This document shows positions 53,441 to 62,505 of a DNA stretch of 64,000 bases, one piece after another; the stretch's first letter is position 1; each line of letters starts with the position of its first letter. The notes beneath the pieces were generated by a model, which was not told the origin of the DNA, ran no database searches, and saw only the letters and a program-made list of their open reading frames with translations. Origin of the DNA: Pictodentalium vernedei (lineage: Eukaryota > Mollusca > Scaphopoda > Dentaliida > Dentaliidae); the NCBI GenBank assembly GCA_031216915.1, contig CM062295.1, positions 183,100,927-183,164,926 on the forward strand, given 5' to 3'. The translations under genes and the position numbers were made by a program.

Positions 53441-54338
53441 AAGTGGACTACTGCAATTCACGATACCTTCACTAATGCTTATTGACAATACGTGAAAGGC
53501 AAATCAGCTGTTAGAAATCAAGAGTTTATAGCCAAAAACACTGCAGTCACAACTCTCCTGGGGCTTCCAATCTCATCTTGTCACATTAGCTAAAGGGGAA
53601 GTAGTATGCAATGTGTTTTTGGGGCCTGTTCTGCCGGAGAGGGGCCGAGAGGGGATGAGAGGGATGGATGACATCATCATAATTAAAATGTTACGTAAGG
53701 TAATTAACGTTACTTAATGATTTTTTTTTAATCACTTTAATAATTGTTGCTTAATTAATTTTTATTAATGACTGTTGCATAATTAATGTAATTAATGAGT
53801 GTAATTAGGGTTGATTATAATAATTAGTATATTAATAAATGAATTAATATTGACGTTCTGGCCATATATATGAATGCTATTGCTGACTGACCCGCAAAGG
53901 TCATCGCGTGTCTGGGTGTCATTAAATCGATTTTTTTCTTTTCAAACGCCAACTACTGACAGATGTTGAAGCAATTAAATCTATTGTCACACTTTAACGA
54001 CCGGTCATAAATATCGTTAGACTGGACATGCTATCATATATTTAAAAATCAATGATGATCTCACGTGACAAGATGTGTCTTGCTTTTACCTGAAGACTGT
54101 GAACGACTCCATTATGGCTAATTTTTATAGGTATAATTTGATTTAATGACTTGGCGTGATTCTTACATATTAATAATGCAAGTTTATTCTTCTCGTTTTT
54201 ATGGCTGTCGAAAAACTCTCATAGACTAAAGGTATTCTGATTTTATGCCTCACGCGATAAAGTAATTTTTTAATCCGATGACCACATGAACAAATAACAT
54301 TTCAGTTTTTGAAAAGCGGGCGTGTTTGTTTTTTCCCC

Positions 54339-54345
54339 TATAAAG
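54339..54345 (+). promoter_or_regulatory. TATA box of the left TIR gene
   Basis: CCCCTATAAAG stands 58 bp before the ATG at 54397. The mirrored copy is at 59897-59903 on the minus strand. Confidence 0.6.
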
Positions 54346-54396
54346 TCTGACGATTCGAACCTCACTCTCATTAGAAACTGTGTCAGAAAAGCCAAG

Positions 54397-54717
54397 ATGA
54401 CAAGCATCGACTATACTTCCGTAAACAGATATGAGCGAACCAAGAAGCAGCGAGCCAATGAAGAATTTGCATTAGCATTAAAAAAGTGGTGGGCAGCGAT
54501 GCTCCCCACGAAGGAACAAGAAAAGAGACTAAAAGACTACCCATTTGTTGAGGCTGCCAGACGTCCTTTCGGGGAGATACAGTACAGAAATTGCCCCAAA
54601 CACTGGTTCGATCTTCCTGTACACATGCAGGAGGAAGCACTAGTAGGACCACCAACAGTTAACGAAGATTGGGAAAAGGATTTTTTCACCGAGGCGGAGA
54701 TGGGAGGAAAAAAATAG
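54397..54717 (+). CDS. Unrecognised small basic protein in the left TIR
   Basis: I chose the Met at 54397 ('MTSIDYTSVNRYERTKKQRA') because it follows a TATA box by a typical leader length. An upstream in-frame Met at 54322 lies before the TATA box. The product is 106 residues, charged, with 'ALKKWWAA', 'KDYPFVEAARRPFGEIQYRN' and an acidic end ('EDWEKDFFTEAEMGGKK'). No signal peptide or membrane segment is seen. It is duplicated in the other TIR with four residue differences over the longer frame, so the coding frame is kept on both sides. I do not know its function. Location in a Polinton-like TIR suggests an early-expressed element protein. Confidence 0.6.
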   Translation: MTSIDYTSVNRYERTKKQRANEEFALALKKWWAAMLPTKEQEKRLKDYPFVEAARRPFGEIQYRNCPKHWFDLPVHMQEEALVGPPTVNEDWEKDFFTEAEMGGKK

Positions 54718-55163
54718 CTTCTATGGAAAGCGAAAAAACGGCCCTTTTCAGGGCCACCATAATCTTAAAAAGAGTTGCTTTGTCACAAACACACACTGTT
54801 TTAACCAATCAGACACCTCCATTATCCCACACCCTCACCATCACACCCCTGTATCCCCTCACAGTACCTAAAACTTTCATGAACTCCCCTCCTCCAGGTC
54901 ATCCAATACTAAAAAAAACTTTTGGAAACCTCTCTCCCCCCTCCCCCAGCCCTCACAATAGCTAAATTATCTCGAACCCCAGTTCAGTTCTCTAAATGTA
55001 ATGGACATGTCAGGCCCCCGAATATGCCTTCCCCACAATTTTGAGCGATCAAATTACCCCGATTAGTCTCCTCTCATAACTTACCACACTCTTAACCCGT
55101 ATTTACTATGAGATTGCCCCCCTAATAAATAGCGTATGTTCATTTAATATAATATATTAATAA

Positions 55164-55490
55164 TTTTAGTGGCAATTAGTGACCATTAGTGACCAATTAG
55201 TGGTAATTAGTGACCATTAGTGACCAATTAGTGGCAATTAGTGACCATTAGTGACCATTGGTCATTAATTAGTGGCAATTAGTGACCATTAGTGACCAAT
55301 TAGTGGTAATTAGTGACCAATTGGTCATTAATTAGTGGCAATTAGTGACCATTAGTGACCAATTAGTGGTAATTAGTGACCAGTTGGTCACTAATTAGTG
55401 GCAATTAGTGACCATTAGTGACCTTTGGTCACTAATTAGTGGCAATTAGTGACCATTAATGACCAATTAGTGGTAATTAGTGATCATTTT
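55164..55490. repeat. ATTAGTGACC/ATTAGTGGC tandem repeat
   Basis: Ten- to eleven-base subunits (AATTAGTGACC, ATTAGTGACC, AATTAGTGGCA) alternate in a loose higher order just inside the left TIR. Confidence 0.9.
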
Positions 55491-55987
55491 ACGTGATTTA
55501 AATCACTAAAAACCGTTTTATCGAATTGTAAAACCGATAAAAAACGATGAAAACTGATAAAAACCAATAAAAAACTGATGGAAACTGATGAAAAACCAAT
55601 GAAAAACCGATATGCACATGTAATTATCTGATTAAAGGGATTATCTGATTAAACAGTGTAGAGTTGGTGGTTCAGATGTGCTACCTCGGCTTGTCATGAA
55701 TGTGACTTTGATGTTTCTTTTTTTGAAGTAAACTTTATCAATTTGTGTGAAGTTGAGCAAAAAACTTATTTTACCTCAGAGCTCTACCACTGTAATTTCC
55801 CACAATGCACTGTGTGAGAATTTGAAGTAACCAATGATCAACAGGTTGGGGTAGAACCCACCTTATCTTGATATATAATTAACCAATCAGTGATTGACAG
55901 GTTGGGGTGGGACCCATCCTATTCATACATATAAATGGAAGAGTGTTGGAACTGTATTGCCACTCTATTAACTCGCTTCTGAAAAGG

Positions 55988-56881
55988 ATGAACGCACGCT
56001 ACGTCTGTGAATTGTGTCAAAAATCTTACTCTCATAAAACTCATTATTGACACAGACGACAATTACACAAAAATGTAAATTTTAAACACACTATAGGGGG
56101 AGCGAACCCAAATACAGCCGAGTTAACAACCAGATCTGTCTGTAACCAGCCACCCTATCCTCCAGTGCATATGAAATCAGCCTTTAGTTGGAACAATGCA
56201 TTAACAAGTGGAAATATTTTGGGGCTTGCAAATAAGCTAGAGCCAGTAAAATCGCTAGTGATGGGGGAATCACTGAGGGAAAAACCTGTAGATGACTCAA
56301 CCAGCCTACCCTCAAGCAGAATTCAGTGTATTGAACCATGGGGGAGTGAACAGTTGCAGGAAATACGCACACCCCTGAATGTTGTAGCTGTCCCGCCCAT
56401 AGACCAGGGTATGAGACCAATTACTGAATCTTCAGAATCGAGTTCTGAAGAGAAAGGGCTGCTGAACCAGACAATCTTTCAGCGCCAATCAAATTTACGC
56501 AAAGAAAACACCAAACCACACTCCTTAATGACAAGTTTTTCAGTGGAAAATCATCCGGACTGGTTAGCCGTTATACCAAATTCCATGCAGCAGAAGGTGC
56601 TTTTGTTACTCCAGATAATAAAGAATATACCCAATTTATCCTGGGATGAGAAAGATCGACTCGTGTATAATGGCATTACAATTTCGGGCTCCAATATGTG
56701 TGATCTAATAAATGATCTGCTGCAAAAAAGAAAAGATTTTCAACTGACAGGGTGGAAAATTTTGGCAAACATCCTTAAAGTTCAAAATATCCCAAGGGGT
56801 CTCATCAGAAACCCAGAACGCCTTGAACATTGTCGTCCAGAAAACAATATCTCTGTAAAGCTGCGATGGACCAGCCTCTGA
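55988..56881 (+). pseudogene. Polinton-associated C2H2 zinc-finger protein, one early stop
   Basis: From the ATG at 55988 the frame gives a C2H2 finger start ('YVCELCQKSYSHKTHY'), a TGA at 56048-56050, then the second half of the finger ('HRRQLH') and a 270-residue tail to 56881. The tail has an acidic Ser/Glu stretch ('ESSESSSEEKG') and a conserved-looking C-terminal module: 'IKNIPNLSWDEKDRLVYNGI', 'SGSNMCDLINDLL', 'LTGWKILANILKVQNIPRGL'. I have seen this module type in uncharacterised invertebrate proteins linked to Maverick-like elements, from memory. A frameshift near 56880 may cut the end, since the next frame continues 'EEWPLEKIANVERTLWKL'. Function unknown; probably DNA-binding. Confidence 0.6.
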
Positions 56882-57663
56882 AGAATGGCCCCTGGAAAAG
56901 ATTGCGAATGTGGAACGGACTTTGTGGAAGCTCTCATGAAACTGGATGAAAAAGCGAAAACTCACACCAATAGGGTGACATTCTGAACAACAGCCATTAC
57001 AGACAACTAAAAATGCGGCCAGCAGCATATACCAGTGTTCATTTTACTGCAAATTTCATAACCATTTGTAATTTAATTCTAATTAATTTGACTAGTTTTG
57101 ATTTCTGGTTAATATGGATAATTAAAAAAATGCAATATATCTAAGAGTTTTTATTTTGTTTTTATTTGTGGAGTCTCCTAAACTACAGAGTGCCTTTCTT
57201 GACCTTCGCCCAGTTCAGGAAATCTACATAAATTACTGAATGTGATTTAATAAAAACATCGGCAATTATTCAAATCAAAAACTGTGATCCGATAAAAATT
57301 TGGCTGTTATTAAGTGGGTACATTATTAATATTCGGGAATGTGGTCATGCCATATTTTATCAACAAAAAGCAGGCACACAAGTCATTCTCGCGTATTATC
57401 TTGTTTTTATATAGGCATTTGTCAGAGAAAGGTCTTGAGTTTTGTACAAAAACAAGCATTTTACCACAAAGTTACGCTATGGTCATAGCTGCTGATAGTG
57501 GCACATAGAAAAAATGGTGTTCAAAAATTAATTTTGACATGCACTGTAGTATGGTTCAATGAATCAGATTTTATTTCGATTTGCGCTGTAAGGGGGGTGG
57601 TAAAACCTAGAAAAAAAACCCAACAGCTTGAATGCAATTAGTTTCCACCCGTACTGTATCGGT

Positions 57664-57708
<45 letters not shown>

Positions 57709-57920
57709 GAAACGTTTGTTGTGATCATGGTGGGCAAAGGGTCGGTTGGGCTGGTGTAGTTAGATTCATTAAACATACTAATCGGCATGTAACATCAGTA
57801 ACTATCATATATTTTTACTCAATTGAAAAAAAATATATATACAGGTCTGTAAACCAGCTGCGTTTATTTAGAATGTCTGCAGAAAATACGCTATTTCATT
57901 ACAGCCAGACATCAAGTTCA
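56882..57920. other. No gene seen; GA microsatellite
   Basis: (GA)n at 57663-57706. Otherwise AT-rich interior of the Polinton-like element. Confidence 0.6.
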
Positions 57921-57933
57921 AGTTATAATTAAA

Positions 57934-58156
57934 CGTGACAATTTTACGGGTAGACTCCGGAATATCCAAAGAGAACCACAGAGCAACGACGAGTAACTGT
58001 CATCTCACCAACATCGGAAATCCGCACAAGCAGGGTTAGATTGTTCTAAAATAAGCGTATCACCGACGTGCAGTACACCTTATTACACGCTGTCATCGCG
58101 CTCCCATGTGGATAATCGGGGTAAATTAACTTGCTCAAGGACACAATGCGGGAGTT
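57934..58156 (-). mobile_element. SINE fragment
   Basis: Reverse-oriented body of the shared SINE family (GACAATTTTACGGGTAGACT ... CTCAAGGACACAATGCGGGA), no head, diverged. Confidence 0.75.
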
Positions 58157-58369
58157 TGAATAGTGTACGTAGCTTTGGTGCAGCTCTAGGTGGGTTATAT
58201 TTTCCCCAAGTCTCGCAAATTTGGGTAGCTAATACAGAGTCGCATATCCTTTTACCATTTTTTTTTTGATCGAGTAACAGTGCTTTTGAACTATTAAAAT
58301 GAGGGGGATGAAAGTACTGTTGTTGATAAGGGGGGCTTGACCTGTTATTATAGAATTGTAGTTTTTTTC

Positions 58370-58515
58370 ATTTATTTAACGACAGTTGGAGCAATCCGGA
58401 AAGAACCATCGTGCAGAGGCAAACAACTGTCAAAGTTCTACACAGGGTTATCATTAGCGGAAGGTAGTACGCCATAGTACACAACGTTACCGACCACCCC
58501 ACCCCCACAAAGGTA
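58370..58515 (-). mobile_element. Diverged SINE fragment
   Basis: Body sequence with CAACTGTCAAAGTTCTACAC and GTACGCCATAGTACACAACG, matching the same part of the fragment at 58740 with many changes. Confidence 0.6.
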
Positions 58516-58734
58516 ATTAGATAATATTAGCTCTTTCATGCTTTTACTTAGATGGGTGGGTTATTCTTCAGTGAACGTTCAAAAATAAATCATACGGGTT
58601 AGTAATAGCGCGGGTGTGATTTTTCTATGATTAAACACAGTCCGTAGTGCTATCACCTAATTTTTTTCACTTTTAAACGCACTGGTCCACAATTAACTGT
58701 TAAACACTTAAGGGCTGTTTTGATAACTTACTAT

Positions 58735-58985
58735 TTATTTATATTTATTTATTGGATTTTAAGGTCTGCACAATAACTAATCATGACCACGACAGTTTTA
58801 TGGGTGGGGAAAGCCGGAGAGAGCCACCGAGCAACGGCAAGCAACTGTCAAGATTCTACACAGGGTCTGCATTGGTTGAAGACAGGTGCTCCATCGACGT
58901 GCAGTACGCCTTAGTGCACAGCGTCACCATGCCCCCACATGGTCAATAGGGATGAAGTGTCTTGCCCAAGGACACAACCGACAGA
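58735..58985 (-). mobile_element. SINE fragment
   Basis: Reverse-oriented body and tail: TTATTTATTGGATTTTAAGG, CGACGTGCAGTACGCCTTAG, GTCTTGCCCAAGGACACAAC. It stops where the pol III head would begin. Confidence 0.85.
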
Positions 58986-59084
58986 CATTCCTGAATAAAT
59001 CAATACGCGTATTTCTGTCAAACTAATCCGCCATTTTGTTTTTTCGACAAGTGTCTTGTGGAATGAATTATTTAACGAAAATTA

Positions 59085-60638
59085 TTAATATATTATATTA
59101 AATGAACATACGCTATTTATTAGGGGGGCAATCTCATAGTAAATACGGGTTAAGAGTGTGGTAAGTTATGAGAGGAGACTAATCGGGGTAATTTGATCGC
59201 TCAAAATTGTGGGGAAGGCGTATTCGGGGGCCTGACATGTCCATTACATTTAGAGAACTGAACTGGGGTTCGAGATAATTTAACTATTGTGAGGGCTGGG
59301 GGGGAGAGAGGTTTCCAAAAGTTTTTTTTAGTATTGGATGACCTGGAGGAGGGGAGTTCGTGAAAGTTTTAGGTACTGTGAGGGGATACAGGGGTGTGAC
59401 GGTGAGGGTGTGGGATAATGGAGGTGTCTGATTGGTTAAAAAAGTGTATGTTTGTGACAAAGCAACTCTTTTTAAGATTATGGTGGCCCTGAAAAGGGCC
59501 GTTTTTTTTGCTTTCCATAGAAAGCTATTTTTTTCCTCCCATCTCCGCCTCGGTGAAAAAATCCTTTTCCCAATCTTCGTTAACTGTTGGTGGTCCTACT
59601 AGTGCTTCCTCCTGCATGTGTACAGGAAGATCAAACCAGTGTTTGGGACGATTTCTGTACTGTATCTCCCCAAAAGGACGTCTGGCAGCCTCAACAAATG
59701 GGTAGTCTTTTAGTCTCTTTTCTTGTTCCTTCGTGGGGAGCGTCGCTGCCCACCACTTTTTTAATGCTAATGCAAATTCTTCGTTGGCTCGCTGCTTCTT
59801 GGTTCGCTCATAGCTGTTTACGGAAGTATAGTCGATGCTTGTCATCTTGGCTTTTCTGACACAGTTTGTAATGAGAGTGAGGTTCGAATCGTCAGACTTT
59901 ATAGGGGAAAAAACAAACACACCCGCTTTTCAAAAACCGAAATGTTATTTGTTCATGTGGTCATCGGATTAAAAAATTACTTTATCGCGTGAGGCGTAAA
60001 ATCAGAATACCTTTAGTCTATGAGAGTTTTTCGACAGCCATAAAAACGAGAAGAATAAACTTGCATTATTAATATGTAAGAATCACGCCAAGTTATTAAA
60101 TCAAATTATACCTATAAAATAGCCATAATGGAGTCGTTCACAGTCTTCAGGTAAAAGCAAGACACATCTTGTCATGTGAGATCATCATTGATTTTTAAAT
60201 ACATGATAGCATGTCCAGTCTAACGATATTTATGACCGGTCGTTAAAGTGTGACAATAGATTTAATTGCTTCAACATCTGTCAGTAGTTGGCGTTTGAAA
60301 AGAAAAAAATCGATTTAATGACACCCAGACACGCGATGACCTTTGCGGGTCAGTCAGCAATAGCATTCATATATATGGCCAGTACGTCAATATTAATTCA
60401 TTTATTAATATACTAATTATTATAATCAACCTAATTACACTCATTAATTACATTAATTATGCAACAGTCATTAATAAAAATTAATTAAGCAACAATTATT
60501 AAAGTGATTAAAAAAAATCATTAAGTAACGTTAATTACCTTACGTAACATTTTAATTATGATGATGTCATCCACCCCTCTCATCCCCTCTCGGCCCCTCT
60601 CCGGCAGAACAGGCCCCAAAAACACATTGCATACTACT
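59085..60638 (-). repeat. Right terminal inverted repeat
   Basis: Inverted copy of 53600-55172. Small changes include runs of T near 59325 and 59505. Confidence 0.85.
59525..59845 (-). CDS. Unrecognised small basic protein in the right TIR
   Basis: Mirror copy of the left TIR gene, with Met codon 59845-59843 downstream of its own TATAAAG (59903-59897). Within the 106 residues three differ from the left copy (Arg/Ser, Met/Thr and Cys/Arg). The frame is open along its whole length. Function unknown. Confidence 0.6.
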   Translation of the reverse strand: MTSIDYTSVNSYERTKKQRANEEFALALKKWWAATLPTKEQEKRLKDYPFVEAARRPFGEIQYRNRPKHWFDLPVHMQEEALVGPPTVNEDWEKDFFTEAEMGGKK

Positions 60639-61468
60639 AGGGGATTTCTTTTTGAGGAGGAGATAAGAAAATTCCCCCATTGGACATTTTCTGCGATGAC
60701 AATAAATGCCCCCCCCCCCCCCAAAAAAAAAATAAAAAAGTAAAAAATATCGTTTTCACAGATTTCGCTTTTGTGTTACTAGCTTAACAACAATTAACGA
60801 AAATAATAAAAATTCAGGAAATTTATTCCCTTTACAGATTAGATGAAAGGTTGACAGAACCCCTAAATAAATTTTAGTTTTAGATTGAATATTAATCCCC
60901 CCCCCCCACAAAAAAAAAAAACAAAACAAAACAAAACAAATGCGTAACTTCTCATTTTCCTTGGATGTAGCAAAATGTGAACAAAATATGCCCTATAAAT
61001 TAATTATTTATAAAAAAATAAACAAAAAAAAACCCAAAAAGGTTTCTCGAAATTTAAAAAAAATGCATAAACATGACACATTTTTCAACATAAAAAAATA
61101 ATACTAGTCAAAAAAAAAAAAATAATAATAATACTGAAATAGAATTATATAAACAACAAATAAAAAGGATAATTAGCACATCAAGTTGTTGACATATACC
61201 AACCAGCCCATTGTTTTATGAAAATGAAGTTGGACGCACATTCACCAATCGTGATCGGCTGTTGAAATCTCCTTCCTGTGAATTGATCATTTCGTCGGCG
61301 GTAACTGTTCCTGTGAATTTCGTGTAAATAAAAAACCTGTAAATGCCCCGCAATGACAACACTTCTAATTTAGCTGTTCTTTTGGGAAGAAAGGTGAGAT
61401 TCGTGGTTTTGACTTGGTAAGAAGCCATTAACAATTGCGAGTCCATTTTAACTTTTTTAATGAGCATT

Positions 61469-61578
61469 CCCTTATAAAAAAAGTACCATGGTAAATCCCA
61501 AAATACCCTGGTAATACCATGGTATACCAGGGTATTTTGGGATTTACCATGGTTTACCATGGTACTTTTTTATAAGGG
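61469..61578. mobile_element. 110-bp hairpin MITE with CCATGG motifs
   Basis: CCCTTATAAAAAAAGTACCA at the left end is complemented at the right end (TGGTACTTTTTTATAAGGG), and the pairing continues through TAAATCCCAAAATACCCTGG. No certain target duplication. Confidence 0.8.
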
Positions 61579-61889
61579 TTTTTCCTGTTCCTGCTTTTCT
61601 GTGATAAGGTACCCGTTACTGTTCCTGTTCCATGTCCTATTCCCGAGAATAGTCCCGCCCAAATTGTTGAAAATCAAGACCATATGACAGCGATGCTAAA
61701 TAGCACGGGAATGTAGGAAGAGCACAATCGCAACCAGGGGGCGATTTAATTTGAAAATTTTGATTAGCATTTTGCTAGTCATAATTGTGAATTGATTAGC
61801 AATTTAGTCAATTTGGTGAGCAATATTGCAATGGGTTTGAAAAGATAAAAAAACTGCTGAAAATACCCTGGTCCATCAAAAATAATCAA

Positions 61890-61950
61890 TGCAAATTTCA
61901 ATGCATGTGACTGATGTTCAGAACATCAGTCACATACATTGCAATTTGCA
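61890..61950. repeat. 30-bp inverted repeat
   Basis: TGCAAATTTCAATGCATGTG... (61890-61919) pairs with 61921-61950 with two mismatches and a 1-nt loop. Confidence 0.85.
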
Positions 61951-62505
61951 CTGGTTCTTTATGAAAACTGAGAATAATGTCGCGTATAATAACTATAATT
62001 CAGTCATGTTTTAAAACACTTTTGGTCACTGATGTATTTCTTAGATTAGTGCGCACCATGTTTTCATTGCATTACTTGGCACCTGCTTTCAATTGTGTGG
62101 TGCCCAGTGAGGGACTGTAATTTCTTCCTTCACAGCCAGGATGAAGAAAGATGAGAATCATTCAGATGAAAATGATTGTTTGGTTCAGGTAATAAGGAGC
62201 TGGACAATAAATCGGTATTTCGATATGGTTTGATATAATTTTTGTAACCGGTAGAATATCGCTTGTCTTGAAAAAATACCGGTATATAGATTTTTTCGAT
62301 ATTAGGAACAGCGGGGTCGAAATTCATATTCGTGGACTTTCATAAGTTGTCTTGCCCGAGAAAGGTAACAGAAAAATAATTAGTAAAACTGCATTATTTG
62401 CAAACTGCCTCTTTATTTATTGATGGGAAAGTACTGTTTTCCTCATCAAAATGACATTGACATTATCTAACGAACTGACCAATCAAATTTTGTTTTTAGA
62501 TCAAC

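Larger units (their letters stand above)
53600..55172 (+). repeat. Left terminal inverted repeat
   Basis: Complement of about 59085-60638 with scattered substitutions and a few one-base indels. The inner limit is set where TATTAATAATTTT ends. Confidence 0.85.
53600..60638. mobile_element. Maverick/Polinton-like element with 1.6-kb TIRs, 6-bp TSD
   Basis: The ends read AGTAGTATGCAATGTGTTTT inward from both sides. AGGGGA flanks the element at 53594-53599 and 60639-60644. The inverted repeats run to about 55172 and from about 59085 and are nearly identical. Start AG, long TIRs and a 6-bp duplication are the signature of Mavericks/Polintons, but at 7 kb it lacks polymerase B, integrase and capsid genes, so it is a non-autonomous or internally deleted form. 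It holds a gene in each TIR, one internal ORF, a tandem repeat and SINE fragments. Confidence 0.8.
60645..62505. other. No gene recognised; A-rich sequence and small hairpin MITEs
   Basis: Poly-C/poly-A runs occur at 60708-60735 and 60895-60945. The hairpins at 61469-61578 and 61890-61950 are described separately. 62205-62300 resembles the CGGTATATCG-type ends of the MITE at 5587. No protein family was recognised. Confidence 0.5.

Noticed and set aside
53600-60638. Complete autonomous Polinton
   Set aside because: No polymerase B, integrase, ATPase or capsid-like ORF is present in the 7 kb.
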